64,000 bases of DNA from Burkholderia savannae (GTDB lineage Bacteria > Pseudomonadota > Gammaproteobacteria > Burkholderiales > Burkholderiaceae). This document shows, one piece after another, positions 1 to 9,084 of this stretch. The stretch lies in NCBI RefSeq assembly GCF_001524445.2, contig NZ_CP013417.1, positions 434,001-498,000 of the forward strand, written 5' to 3'. Position numbers and translations under genes: made by a program. How positions within the stretch are numbered: position 1 is the stretch's first letter; the number at the start of each line of letters is the position of its first letter. The notes beneath the pieces were generated by a model that ran no database searches, was not told the DNA's origin, and worked only from the letters and a program-made list of their open reading frames with translations.

Positions 1-4
1 CGGG

Positions 5-577
5 ATGAGCGGCATGAGCGACAACATTTACGCGCGCGACATGTCGGCTGCGGCGGATCTGTTCGCGGCCGGCGACGGCAACCTGTTCCAGCGCGTCATG
101 CAGATGCGCATGGCGGCGCACGCCGGCGGCGCGCCTGACGGCGCGGCCAGCCCCGGGCTTTCATCCATCGAGGAGCCTATGAGCCTTTTTGCGACCGTGC
201 GACCGAATCTCGTGCAGTCGATCCGTGCATTCCGCGTGCAGGATCTTGCCGACGAAGCGAATCAGCTCGGCCAGCATTTCCTGTATGCGTACTGCGGGAA
301 TGCCCAATCGAAGCAGGAAGTGCTGGAGACGATCGCGACGTCGTTCCTGTTTCCGAAGCACTTCGGCAAAAACTACGACGCGCTGTACGACTGCCTGACG
401 GACCTCGTCCACAAGGCGGGCGCGCAGCCCGGCTTCGTGATCGTGCTCGAGGCGCTGCCGATCGCGCACAAGTTCGACAAGGAAGGGCGCGAGACGCTGC
501 TCGACGTGTTCCGCGAAGCGGCGGAATTCTGGGCCGAGCGCAAGGTCGCGTTCCGCGTCTTCTACTCCTTCGCGTAA
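5..577 (+). CDS. Barstar-family ribonuclease inhibitor (possibly 5' truncated by window edge)
   Basis: Barstar proteins bind barnase-type secreted ribonucleases tightly and protect the cytoplasm of the producer. The C-terminal ~90 residues match the fold. The segment HFGKNYDALYDCLTDL aligns with the barstar helix carrying the two aspartates that plug the barnase active site, and it is followed by VIVLEAL and a C-terminal RVFYSFA strand. The first ~58 residues are extra compared with the ~90-residue classical barstar, yet their third codon positions are strongly G/C, so they look translated. An alternative start at 180 (MSLFATV) follows GAGGAG but with tight spacing. The frame is open to the window edge, so the true start may lie upstream. 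The cognate ribonuclease, if any, is not in view. Confidence 0.8.
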   Translation: MSGMSDNIYARDMSAAADLFAAGDGNLFQRVMQMRMAAHAGGAPDGAASPGLSSIEEPMSLFATVRPNLVQSIRAFRVQDLADEANQLGQHFLYAYCGNAQSKQEVLETIATSFLFPKHFGKNYDALYDCLTDLVHKAGAQPGFVIVLEALPIAHKFDKEGRETLLDVFREAAEFWAERKVAFRVFYSFA

Positions 578-600
578 TTCCGGACCGCACGGCCCGCCGG

Positions 601-626
601 AAAGCCCGCCTTCGCGCGGGCTTTTT
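601..626 (+). terminator. Intrinsic terminator after the barstar gene
   Basis: AAAGCCCGC and GCGGGCTTT form a short-loop G/C-rich stem followed by a T run, 23 bases after the barstar stop. The rest of the 578-898 gap up to the convergent rsmE end shows no convincing gene or site. Confidence 0.8.
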
Positions 627-898
627 GCGTTTGCGGCCTCGGCAGGCGGGCAGCGGGCGCGCGTTCGCCTGACGGCGGCCTTTCATTGCGCATCATTTCT
701 CATGATCGACGAGGCGCCGCTGCGCCGGCGCGTGACGGGCAAGGTGGAAATCCGCGGCACGGACCGATAGGGGTGGGCGACCGATCGCCCTGTGGGTTGT
801 GGTGACCGGTGGTCGACGCGCCGTTCGGCCCCGTCATCGCGGCCGTCGCCCCGCCTTCGCCCGCGGTCGACCGACGCGTGTCGGCAGGTGGCCGCGCG

Positions 899-1666
899 TC
901 ACCATCCGCCCCAGCGCGCCGCGAGCGCGGCGAGCACCGCCGCGCCTGCCGTCTCGGTGCGCAGCACGCGCGGGCCGAGCGACAGCGCGGCGAAGCCGCG
1001 TGCGCGCGCGGCCAGTTCCTCGTCGGGCGACAGCCCGCCTTCCGGGCCGATCAGCAACGTGACGCCGCCGGCGGGCGGCACCTCGGGCAACGACGCGAAC
1101 GCCATGCTCGCGCGCGGCGACAGCAGCAAACGCAACTCGCCGTCGGCCGGCGCGGGCGGCAGCGCGTCGAGCCATGCGTCGAAGCCGCGCACCGGCGCGA
1201 CGTCCGGCACGCGATTGCGGCCGCATTGCTCGCACGACGCGCGCACGACGCCGCGCCAGTGGGAGACGCGCTTGTCCGCGCGCTCGCCCGACAGCCTCAC
1301 CACGCCGCGCGCGGTCGACAGCGGCGCGACCGCCGAAACGCCGAGCTCGACCGCCTTTTCGATCACCCAATCCATCTTGTCGCCGCCGGCGATGCCCTGC
1401 GCGAGCGTGACGTGGTACGGCGGCTCCGCTTCCGCCGGCTCGAACGCGTCGATCCGGGCGAGCGCGCCGCGCTTGTCGATCTCGACGAGGCGCGCGTGGT
1501 ACTGGCCGCCCGTGCCGTCGAACAGCGCGAGCGCGTCGCCCGGCTGCAGCCGCAGCACCTGCGCGTGCCGCGCGACGTCGGCCGGCAACGGGAGCATGGC
1601 GTCGGCCCGCAACGCCGCGTCGACGAAGAAGCGCGGCACCGCCGCGGTCGTGGCGCCGCCGCTCAT
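899..1666 (-). CDS. rsmE: 16S rRNA (uracil-1498-N3)-methyltransferase
   Basis: RsmE methylates U1498 of 16S rRNA in assembled 30S subunits using S-adenosylmethionine. The protein is 255 residues, a normal family length. It has the N-terminal PUA-like segment (RFFVDAAL, HAQVLRLQPGD) and the SPOUT knot signatures LLIGPEGGLSPDE and LGPRVLRTETA near the C-terminus, plus the EKAVELGV motif. Its ATG overlaps the stop of the upstream VOC gene by four bases (ATGA), so the two are probably translationally coupled. The assignment is firm. Confidence 0.96.
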   Translation of the reverse strand: MSGGATTAAVPRFFVDAALRADAMLPLPADVARHAQVLRLQPGDALALFDGTGGQYHARLVEIDKRGALARIDAFEPAEAEPPYHVTLAQGIAGGDKMDWVIEKAVELGVSAVAPLSTARGVVRLSGERADKRVSHWRGVVRASCEQCGRNRVPDVAPVRGFDAWLDALPPAPADGELRLLLSPRASMAFASLPEVPPAGGVTLLIGPEGGLSPDEELAARARGFAALSLGPRVLRTETAGAAVLAALAARWGGW

Positions 1667-2079
1667 GCCGCGATCCGCCGCGCGAGCGCCCAGCGATAAC
1701 CATCGAGATCCTCGATCTGCGCGAAGCGATCGCCCCAGAACTGGTCTTGCGGCGCGCTCAGCGATTTCGCGCCGGCGTCGAGCGCGCGACGATAGGTCGC
1801 GTCGACGTCGTCGACGTACAGATAGAACGACTGCGGCGCGATCGCGCCCGCGCTCCTCGGCGTGCGGGCCGTCGAGCCGAACGCCCCCTCGGGCGCGAAC
1901 ATCACGATCAGCTGGCCGCGGTACGACATCTCGACGTGCATGATCGCGCCGTCTTCGTCGATCAACTCGCGCTTTTCGAAGCCGAATGCGTCGCCAAAGA
2001 ACTGAATCGACACGTGCGCGCTGCGCACCGTCAGGTAAGGGGTCAACCAGGGCACGTCGGCCGGCCGTGGGTCGGTCAT
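1663..2079 (-). CDS. VOC-superfamily (glyoxalase/bleomycin-resistance-like) protein
   Basis: A 138-residue single-domain VOC protein. It shows the PYLTVRSAHVSIQFFGDAFG opening of YnfG/PhnB-like VOC proteins, a central FYLYVDDVDATYRRALDAGA strand-helix unit and a C-terminal DRFAQIEDLDGYRWALA. The acidic residue in EDLDG and the histidine in MHVEM are in positions used for metal binding in the superfamily, but the substrate cannot be told. The ATG at 2079 was chosen over a longer open frame because GCAGGAGAACCCGC immediately precedes it and the domain starts there. It overlaps rsmE by four bases. Confidence 0.85.
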   Translation of the reverse strand: MTDPRPADVPWLTPYLTVRSAHVSIQFFGDAFGFEKRELIDEDGAIMHVEMSYRGQLIVMFAPEGAFGSTARTPRSAGAIAPQSFYLYVDDVDATYRRALDAGAKSLSAPQDQFWGDRFAQIEDLDGYRWALARRIAA

Positions 2080-2120
2080 GCGGGTTCTCCTGCGGGGAAA
2101 AGGCGAATGCTTCGCCGAAC

Positions 2121-2978
2121 TTAGCGATGCATGCCGAGAGTATCGCGCAGCGTGCGCGGCAGCGTGAAGAGCGCGGGATGCAGCTTCGCGTCGTAGAAGC
2201 GCAATCCGCCGATGCGCCGCACGGCGAGCCGCTCGTCGACGTCGTGCGAGAACAGCGACGCCGCGTCGAGCGCGTCGCTCGCGATCGCCATCAGCCACGG
2301 CGAGCCGTACAGCGGCACGTGCGCGCAAAGCGGCGCGACCACGGCGAAGCACGCATGCAGCCCGGCGAGCAGCGAGACGATGCGCGCCTCGTGAAAGAGC
2401 GGCGAGCCGAGGTGCAGCGAGACCGCGCCTTGCGGCGTCAGGATGCGCTTCAGGCGAGCGTAGAACTCGGGCGTGTAGAGGCTTGCGGCGGGCGAGTCGG
2501 GCGGCGTCAGGTCGAACACGGCGAGGTCGAAGTGCTCGCACGCGTGATCGACGAAGCGTGCGGCGTCGCCGATCACGAGCTCGACGCGCGGATCGTCGAG
2601 CGCGCCCTGGTGGACGTCGCCGAGAAAGCGGCGCGCCATCTCGACTACGGCCGGATCGAGCTCCGCGACGACGATCCGCTCAATGCACGGATGCTTGAGC
2701 AACTGGCGCGCGGCGCCGCCGTCGCCGCCGCCCAGCACGAGCGCTTTTCTCGGCGCCGGATGCGCGAGCGCGGCCGGATGCGTCATGCACTCGTGGTACA
2801 CGAATTCGTCGCCGACCGACGTCATCGGTCGGCCGTCGAGCGTGAAGAGGCGCCCGAGCAGCGCCGTTTCCCAGACCTCGATCGCCTGATGATCGGACGC
2901 GACGCGCGCGAGCCGCCGGGCGTTCGGAAAGCCGTAGGCGACGTCGGGGGTCGGATGGAAGAGGAGGGTGGAGCTCAA
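2121..2978 (-). CDS. speE: Spermidine synthase-like polyamine aminopropyltransferase
   Basis: The fold is that of aminopropyltransferases: an N-terminal strand domain (QAIEVWETALLGRLFTLDG, DEFVYHECMTHPA) and a Rossmann domain with GGGDGGAARQLLKH for the decarboxylated-SAM site and VAELDPAVVEMAR. The usual catalytic D-S-T-D-P is replaced by DLTPPD (D156-D161 from this start), so the exact amine substrate is uncertain. The start is inferred. A TTG at 2978 gives 285 residues, the family length. An ATG at 3092 lies upstream of a TATAAT that looks like the -10 box, and its extra residues look non-conserved. No good ribosome-binding site is seen. The gene is divergent from tkt. Confidence 0.82.
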   Translation of the reverse strand: MSSTLLFHPTPDVAYGFPNARRLARVASDHQAIEVWETALLGRLFTLDGRPMTSVGDEFVYHECMTHPAALAHPAPRKALVLGGGDGGAARQLLKHPCIERIVVAELDPAVVEMARRFLGDVHQGALDDPRVELVIGDAARFVDHACEHFDLAVFDLTPPDSPAASLYTPEFYARLKRILTPQGAVSLHLGSPLFHEARIVSLLAGLHACFAVVAPLCAHVPLYGSPWLMAIASDALDAASLFSHDVDERLAVRRIGGLRFYDAKLHPALFTLPRTLRDTLGMHR

Positions 2979-3018
2979 GGCGGCGGGCGCGGCTGGCGGG
3001 GCGGTTCCGATGGTGAGA

Positions 3019-3024
3019 ATTATA
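3019..3024 (-). promoter_or_regulatory. Candidate -10 box (TATAAT) for speE
   Basis: A perfect TATAAT on the minus strand, in an otherwise very GC-rich stretch, 41 bases before the TTG start proposed for speE. No good -35 is visible. It argues against the longer ATG start at 3092. Confidence 0.45.
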
Positions 3025-3242
3025 GAGGGTGGGAAGACGCGCGAGAAACCGCGCGGCCGGGCGGTTTCCGACAAGGCCCGCGCGGAGGGCATCTGCTAAA
3101 ATGACGAGCTTTGCAGCCTCGTCCGTTTGCTCGTCCGCTTCGCGTCCTGCCGGCGCCGCACCGCGCGCCGGGAACGGTTTGGTCCGCGAGCTTTCGGATG
3201 CCGCCCGCGCCCCGTTTTCTCGACTCGTTCTCCGGACTCGAC

Positions 3243-5270
3243 ATGACGACTTCGTCTCCCGCCCCCACCACTTTGATGGCCAACGCGATTCGTGCGCTCG
3301 CAATGGACGCCGTTCAGCAAGCGAACTCCGGCCACCCCGGCATGCCGATGGGCATGGCCGAGATCGGCGTCGCGCTGTGGTCGCGCCACCTGAAACACAA
3401 CCCGACGAACCCGCACTGGGCCGACCGCGACCGCTTCGTGCTGTCGAACGGCCACGGCTCGATGCTGCTGTACGCGCTGCTGCACCTGACGGGCTACGCG
3501 CTGCCGATCGACGAGCTGAAGAACTTCCGCCAACTGCACTCGAAGACGCCGGGCCACCCGGAATACGGGATCACGCCGGGCGTCGAGACGACGACGGGCC
3601 CGCTCGGGCAGGGTCTCGCGAACGCGGTCGGCATGGCGCTCGGCGAAGCGCTGATGGCCGCCGAGTTCAACCGCGACGGCGCGAAGATCGTCGATCACCA
3701 CACGTACGTGTTCCTCGGCGACGGCTGCCTGATGGAAGGCATCTCGCACGAGGCGTGCTCGCTCGCGGGCACGCTGAAGCTGAACAAGCTGATCGCGCTC
3801 TACGACGACAACGGCATCTCGATCGACGGCGACGTCGTCAACTGGTTCAACGACGACACGCCGAAGCGCTTCGAGGCGTATGGCTGGAACGTGATTCCGA
3901 ACGTGCACGGCCATGACGTCGACGCGATCGACGCGGCGATCGCGAAGGCGAAGCAATCGGACAAGCCGACCCTCATCTGCTGCAAGACGCGCATCGGCAA
4001 CGGCGCGGCGACGAAGGCGGGCGGCCACGACGTGCACGGCGCGCCGCTCGGCGCGGAAGAAATCGCGAAGACGCGCGAGGTGCTCGGCTGGAAGTGGGAG
4101 CCGTTCGTGATCCCGCAGGAAGTCTACGCGGCATGGGACGCGAAGGAAGCGGGCAAGCGCAGCGAAGACGACTGGAACGCGGCGTTCGCGCAATATCGCG
4201 CGAAGTATCCGACCGAGGCGGCCGAGTTCGAGCGCCGGATGACGGGCAAGCTGCCGGCCGACTGGGCCGCGAAGGCCGCGGCGATCGTCGCGGGCGCGAA
4301 CGAGCGCGGCGAGACGGTCGCGACCCGCAAGGCGTCGCAGCAGACGATCGAGGGGCTGGCGGCGATGCTGCCCGAGCTGCTCGGCGGTTCGGCCGACCTG
4401 ACGGGCTCGAACCTCACGAACTGGAAAGCGTCGAAGGCGGTGCGCGCGAATGCGGACGGCCCGGGCGTCCAGTGGGGCAACCACATCAACTATGGCGTGC
4501 GCGAGTTCGGCATGAGCGCCGCGATCAACGGCCTCGTGCTGCACGGCGGCTACAAGCCGTTCGGCGGCACGTTCCTGACGTTCTCCGATTACAGCCGCAA
4601 CGCGCTGCGCGTCGCCGCGCTGATGAAGGTGCCGTCGATCTATGTGTTCACGCACGATTCGATCGGCCTCGGCGAGGACGGCCCGACGCACCAGTCGATC
4701 GAGCACGTCGCGAGCCTGCGGCTCATCCCGAACCTCGACGTCTGGCGTCCGGCCGACACGGTCGAGACGGCCGTCGCGTGGACCCACGCGGTCTCGCATC
4801 AGCATCCGTCGTGCCTGATCTTCAGCCGCCAGAACCTCGCGTTCAACGCGCGCACCGACGCGCAGATCGCGAACGTCGAGAAGGGCGGCTATGTGCTGCG
4901 CGACTGGGACGAAGAGATCGTCGCGCGCAAGATCATCCTGATCGCGACGGGCTCGGAAGTCGAGCTCGCGATGAAGGCGGTCGAGCCGCTCGCGCGGCAA
5001 GGGATCGCCGCGCGCGTCGTGTCGATGCCGTCGACGACGGTGTTCGACCGGCAGGACGCCGAATACCGCGAGCGCGTGCTGCCGCACGGCGTGCGCCGTG
5101 TCGCGATCGAAGCGGGCGTCACCGGATTCTGGCGCAAGTACGTGGGCCTCGAAGGCGGCGTGGTCGGCATCGACACGTTCGGCGAGTCGGCTCCGGCTGG
5201 CGTGTTGTTCAAGCATTTCGGCTTCACCGTCGAGCACGTGGTCGAAACGTCGAAGGCGGTGCTCGCGTAA
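3243..5270 (+). CDS. tktA: Transketolase
   Basis: Thiamine-diphosphate enzyme of the pentose phosphate and Calvin pathways that moves two-carbon units between sugar phosphates. The protein is 675 residues, slightly longer than the E. coli enzyme. Signatures in order: [15 protein letters not shown] near the N-terminus, the ThDP motif starting [13 protein letters not shown] and reaching the DDN segment around residue 190, the pyrimidine-domain [14 protein letters not shown], and a C-terminal [16 protein letters not shown]. The ATG at 3243 is chosen because the family sequence starts there. The in-frame upstream extension is not conserved-looking. gapA follows on the same strand after 90 bases, so the two central-carbon genes may be cotranscribed. 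Confidence 0.97.
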   Translation: MTTSSPAPTTLMANAIRALAMDAVQQANSGHPGMPMGMAEIGVALWSRHLKHNPTNPHWADRDRFVLSNGHGSMLLYALLHLTGYALPIDELKNFRQLHSKTPGHPEYGITPGVETTTGPLGQGLANAVGMALGEALMAAEFNRDGAKIVDHHTYVFLGDGCLMEGISHEACSLAGTLKLNKLIALYDDNGISIDGDVVNWFNDDTPKRFEAYGWNVIPNVHGHDVDAIDAAIAKAKQSDKPTLICCKTRIGNGAATKAGGHDVHGAPLGAEEIAKTREVLGWKWEPFVIPQEVYAAWDAKEAGKRSEDDWNAAFAQYRAKYPTEAAEFERRMTGKLPADWAAKAAAIVAGANERGETVATRKASQQTIEGLAAMLPELLGGSADLTGSNLTNWKASKAVRANADGPGVQWGNHINYGVREFGMSAAINGLVLHGGYKPFGGTFLTFSDYSRNALRVAALMKVPSIYVFTHDSIGLGEDGPTHQSIEHVASLRLIPNLDVWRPADTVETAVAWTHAVSHQHPSCLIFSRQNLAFNARTDAQIANVEKGGYVLRDWDEEIVARKIILIATGSEVELAMKAVEPLARQGIAARVVSMPSTTVFDRQDAEYRERVLPHGVRRVAIEAGVTGFWRKYVGLEGGVVGIDTFGESAPAGVLFKHFGFTVEHVVETSKAVLA

Positions 5271-5360
5271 CCCAATCGACGCCCGGGCGGCCGTGCCCCG
5301 CGCCGGCCGGGCGCGCGTGAAGCTGCACGAAGTATTTTTTCAGCCATCAGGAGATACATC

Positions 5361-6371
5361 ATGACGATTCGCGTTGCAATCAACGGTTACGGCCGCATCG
5401 GCCGCAACACGCTGCGCGCTTTCTACGAAAACGGCAAGAAGCACGATCTCGAGATCGTTGCGATCAACGATCTGGGCGACGCGAAGACCAACGCGCACCT
5501 GACGCAGTACGACACCGCGCACGGCAAGTTCCCGGGCGAAGTGTCGGTGGACGGCGACTACCTCGTCGTGAACGGCGACAAGATCCGCGTGCTCGCGAAC
5601 CGCAATCCGGCCGAACTGCCGTGGGGCGAGCTGGGCGTCGACGTCGTGCTGGAATGCACGGGCTTCTTCACGACGAAGGAAAAGGCGAGCGCGCACCTGA
5701 AGGGCGGCGCGAAGAAGGTGATCATCTCGGCGCCGGGCGGCAAGGACGTCGACGCGACGATCGTCTACGGCGTGAACCACAATGTGCTGAAGGCCGAGCA
5801 CACGGTGATCTCGAACGCATCGTGCACGACGAACTGCCTCGCGCCGCTCGTCAAGCCGCTGAACGACAAGATCGGCCTCGAAACCGGCCTGATGACGACG
5901 ATCCACGCGTACACGAACGACCAGGTGCTGACGGACGTCTACCACGAAGACCTGCGCCGCGCGCGCTCGGCCACGCACAGCCAGATCCCGACGAAGACGG
6001 GCGCGGCGGCGGCCGTCGGCCTCGTGCTGCCGGAGCTGAACGGCAAGCTCGACGGCTACGCGATTCGCGTGCCGACCATCAATGTGTCGGTCGTCGACCT
6101 GTCGTTCATCGCGAAGCGCGATACGACGGTCGAGGAAGTCAACGCGATCATGAAGGAAGCGTCGCAAGGCGCGCTCGCGGGCATCCTCGGCTACAACGAC
6201 GCGCCGCTCGTGTCGATCGACTTCAACCACAACCCGGCTTCGTCGACGTTCGACGCGACGCTGACGAAGGTGTCGGGCCGTCTCGTGAAGGTGTCGAGCT
6301 GGTACGACAACGAGTGGGGCTTCTCGAACCGCATGCTGGATACGGCGATCGCGCTCGCGAACGCGAAGTAA
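5361..6371 (+). CDS. gapA: Glyceraldehyde-3-phosphate dehydrogenase, type I
   Basis: Phosphorylating NAD-dependent GAPDH of glycolysis and gluconeogenesis, cytosolic, 336 residues. The N-terminal Rossmann motif [10 protein letters not shown], the catalytic cysteine in [12 protein letters not shown], the HAYTNDQ segment and the C-terminal [13 protein letters not shown] are all present. The ATG follows CAGGAG with good spacing. The AIND motif with aspartate after the second strand fits NAD preference. An intrinsic terminator follows at 6436-6471. Confidence 0.97.
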   Translation: MTIRVAINGYGRIGRNTLRAFYENGKKHDLEIVAINDLGDAKTNAHLTQYDTAHGKFPGEVSVDGDYLVVNGDKIRVLANRNPAELPWGELGVDVVLECTGFFTTKEKASAHLKGGAKKVIISAPGGKDVDATIVYGVNHNVLKAEHTVISNASCTTNCLAPLVKPLNDKIGLETGLMTTIHAYTNDQVLTDVYHEDLRRARSATHSQIPTKTGAAAAVGLVLPELNGKLDGYAIRVPTINVSVVDLSFIAKRDTTVEEVNAIMKEASQGALAGILGYNDAPLVSIDFNHNPASSTFDATLTKVSGRLVKVSSWYDNEWGFSNRMLDTAIALANAK

Positions 6372-6435
6372 CAGGTCGAGCCGACGCGCGTTGCTATGTG
6401 CCGGGGCTGGGCACGGCAGCGCCAGGCAGGATCGG

Positions 6436-6471
6436 GCCGCGCCGATGATGATTCATCGGCGCGGCTTTTTT
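6436..6471 (+). terminator. Intrinsic terminator after gapA
   Basis: A 12-base perfect stem GCCGCGCCGATG / CATCGGCGCGGC with a six-base loop, followed by six T residues, 65 bases past the gapA stop. Confidence 0.93.
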
Positions 6472-6599
6472 ATCGGACGGCGCCGCATCGGGCGCGACGG
6501 CAATGCACACCTCGATGATGAAGAGGCATGGGGTGGCCGGTTCTCATATCCCGCGCGGCGGCAATGGCGGTGCTGCCGTCGGCGTCCGTCTTGCCGGGC

Positions 6600-6780
6600 T
6601 CGCACCCGCCGCATTTCGCAATCCGCTCCGTCAAAATATTTTCGACACATCCCCCTTCCGGGTTGATGGTTAATATATTAATAAAAATACGAAAATCGAG
6701 TTTTATTTCAAAAGGCGAGTTAATCGGCCTTTGCTAGGATCGGGTGCCTATGTACGGACATGACGTGTCCGAAGGTTGAA
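6600..6780 (+). promoter_or_regulatory. AT-rich upstream region of the exported GNAT-like gene
   Basis: Within a 434-base gap, bases ~6625-6720 are strikingly AT-rich (runs such as TTAATATATTAATAAAAA) in a ~68% GC chromosome. A TTGATG at 6663-6668 could be a -35, but no good -10 stands at 16-18 bases, so the exact promoter is unresolved. Such AT patches are typical upstream of acquired, H-NS-silenced genes. That interpretation is inference. Confidence 0.4.
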
Positions 6781-6805
6781 CCGACCAACGAAGGAGGTAA
6801 CCCGT

Positions 6806-8962
6806 ATGACCCAAAGTCCTTTCAACGGACGTGTCGTCCGGCAGTTCCGAATGCGCCGGATTACCGGTTTTCCCGCGGTACTGGACAAATTGATTCGGTC
6901 CGAGAAACGCCAAGCGACCGGCCGCGGCGCAAACGCTCGGGCGTCGGCGGGCGGCGCACGCAGTATGAACGGCGCAGGCTGGTGGATCGCTCCGGCAGCC
7001 GGACGCGCTGACATCGCGGCGGACCCGGTCGCACGGAGTCGGCCCGCTAACGGAACGGCGCTGCTCCGGCGAATCGGACGCCCGATTCTCGCTTGCATGC
7101 TCGTCTCCTGGCTGTGCTATTTCCCGAGCGTAAGTCTGGCACAGGCCGCGAGCGGCGAGCTGGCCGATCGCCGGGTAAACGAATTCAAGTATTTCAATAT
7201 CGACAAGATATACGGACGCGCGCAAAAGCCGGACGAAATCCGGAGTTTCCATCTGACTTTCGAAGGCAGCAGGAATCGGGTGTATTCGACCGAATTGAAC
7301 GAACACCTGATTGCGTCGTTCGTGGACGGCACGGCGACCATCGTTCAGCAAAGCCGCACCACACCCAAGAAAATGACCGTGTTGTACTCTAACCGGTTGA
7401 GCGACAAGACGGCGTTCGTGTCCGTCGCGTTCGAATTGACGCCGGGCCACGGCGCTGCGCTGCAGGTGGTGGAGACCGATCGTAACCACAACTTCGTCGA
7501 CGGCAGCCCGATCTACAGGCTGCCTTCGCGGGCGGAAGACGACCCGGCGGCAAGCGACGCGTCCGACCAGGTTCGCGTCACCAATCGTCCGCAATTTGGT
7601 GGCCCACTGACGATCGAACGCGTGTCCTTCGCCACCCGGGCAAACGAAGACCTGCGCGCGCGACGCTCCGTCCATGCCTATCAACTGGAATGCGTGCTGC
7701 CGATCCTCGCGATCGCCAATTACGTGTTGAACCGGCCGTGCGACCTCATCAAGAGCGCGCTTTCTCATTTTGACGGCGATCGGCCGCTCAAGAAGGTCGC
7801 GGCGAGCCCTGCGCCCGTCGCGGCAGGCCTGGAATGGCGGCTTCACAGCCTGACCTCGGTCGGCAGCAAGAATCCTTACGCCGGCTATGCGGCGAGCATC
7901 GCGTGCAAGGCGCCGCTGCAGTTCGCGTTCTCGTCCCGCAAGCCGCGCGGGCCGGAAACGTCCGACTGCGTGTTCATGGTGATGGACGTCATTACGCCGT
8001 ACCTGATTCTGAACCACTACGATTTCGATCGTGCGCACTTCGATCGCATCATCCAGAATGTCGTGAACACCGGATCGAGCGGCCTCGCCGGTGCGAATTC
8101 GCTTGCCGAGCAGCAACTCGTCAGCGCGGTCAACGCCGTGCAGGCCCGGACGAGAGAGAATATGGCGCGCATCAGTCGCGCATTTCACGATGCGTCCAGG
8201 CTGAACGCTTCGACCATCAGCTTCGCCAGCACCGAGGTCGGCACGGTCGACGCCAATTCGGCCAACGACACGTTGCCGCCCGTCCCGGAGCCGTCCACCT
8301 CGGGACAAGCGACGAGGGCGGTCGGCCAGTTCGAGCTGAATCTCGCCGATCTGACGCTCGAACGCTTCCGGCAACTTCATCCGGAGGTCAGGCCGCGAAT
8401 CCGGGCCGGCAACCAATGGGTGCAGGGCAACGCGTCCTTTGCGGTCGACGTGCTGCCGAATCCGAGCCCGTCGCAGATCGCCGAAGTGCAAAGCACGCTG
8501 TCGCAGTGGTATCCGTCGGATTCCGATTCCAACTCGTCTTCCGACAGCGACTCCAGCGATTCGAGCGGCCCTATCGCCATTTCGAATACGCCGATCGGCG
8601 CTGGCGCACTGCTCAGGTCCGGACGGACGATCGCCTCGTCGATGAGCGACGAGCTCGACGAGCGCAATCCCGGCACCGTGATCGTCATCGCGCGCTACCA
8701 GAACCGGCCCGTTTCGATCTTGATGGGTAACGTCAACACGGACGTTCGCGAAGCGTCGATTCCTTACAGCGTGTCCAATCCCGACAGCCTGCGTACGCCA
8801 TACTCGAACGCCGCGGTTCGCGGCGGGGGGCAGCGCACGTTGCAGCGTTTCATCGAGTACAACCTCGAGCGCGGCATCCGGTTGATCAGCACGGATGCGG
8901 TCACGCAAGTGTCGGCCCAGGTCAAGCGGAAGTTCGGCTTCAAGCATGAAGACGAACTATGA
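6806..8962 (+). CDS. Exported protein of unknown function with GNAT-like C-terminal domain
   Basis: I do not recognise the family. The ATG at 6806 follows a textbook AAGGAGGT seven bases upstream and gives 718 residues. Residues ~92-114 look like a signal peptide (RR, then hydrophobic ILACMLVSWLCYFPSV, then SLAQA-A with cleavage near 114/115), but 90 residues precede it, so it may be an unusually late signal or a membrane anchor. Residues ~115-500 form a mixed domain without a known motif. Residues 572-587 are a Ser/Asp linker (DSDSNSSSDSDSSDSS). The last ~110 residues resemble a GNAT acyltransferase: strand TVIVIARYQNRPVSILMG, then RGGGQR at 672-677 before a helix, as in the acetyl-CoA pyrophosphate loop, and a closing KRKFGFK. 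Codon third positions are less G/C than the neighbours, which suggests acquisition. Confidence 0.75.
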   Translation: MTQSPFNGRVVRQFRMRRITGFPAVLDKLIRSEKRQATGRGANARASAGGARSMNGAGWWIAPAAGRADIAADPVARSRPANGTALLRRIGRPILACMLVSWLCYFPSVSLAQAASGELADRRVNEFKYFNIDKIYGRAQKPDEIRSFHLTFEGSRNRVYSTELNEHLIASFVDGTATIVQQSRTTPKKMTVLYSNRLSDKTAFVSVAFELTPGHGAALQVVETDRNHNFVDGSPIYRLPSRAEDDPAASDASDQVRVTNRPQFGGPLTIERVSFATRANEDLRARRSVHAYQLECVLPILAIANYVLNRPCDLIKSALSHFDGDRPLKKVAASPAPVAAGLEWRLHSLTSVGSKNPYAGYAASIACKAPLQFAFSSRKPRGPETSDCVFMVMDVITPYLILNHYDFDRAHFDRIIQNVVNTGSSGLAGANSLAEQQLVSAVNAVQARTRENMARISRAFHDASRLNASTISFASTEVGTVDANSANDTLPPVPEPSTSGQATRAVGQFELNLADLTLERFRQLHPEVRPRIRAGNQWVQGNASFAVDVLPNPSPSQIAEVQSTLSQWYPSDSDSNSSSDSDSSDSSGPIAISNTPIGAGALLRSGRTIASSMSDELDERNPGTVIVIARYQNRPVSILMGNVNTDVREASIPYSVSNPDSLRTPYSNAAVRGGGQRTLQRFIEYNLERGIRLISTDAVTQVSAQVKRKFGFKHEDEL

Positions 8963-9084
8963 TTGATCGGCGCCGCAATCGCGCGGTGAACGTGCGGAAT
9001 CGGTGTGTGTCCTTTGCGTCCCGGATTCCGTGCGTCGTCCGCGCGCGGCGCTCGCGTGGTGGTTTTCGGTATCCGAGGCGTGCT

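Noticed and set aside
3096..5237. A 713-codon open frame antisense to tktA
   Set aside because: Same artefact of high third-position GC. The transketolase motifs on the plus strand are unambiguous.
6372..6805. Small open frames in the gapA-downstream gap
   Set aside because: They cross the gapA terminator and the AT-rich patch, lack ribosome-binding sites and show no coding bias.
6734..8947. A 737-codon open frame antisense to the exported GNAT-like gene
   Set aside because: The plus frame has a perfect ribosome-binding site and domain-like features. The minus frame has neither.
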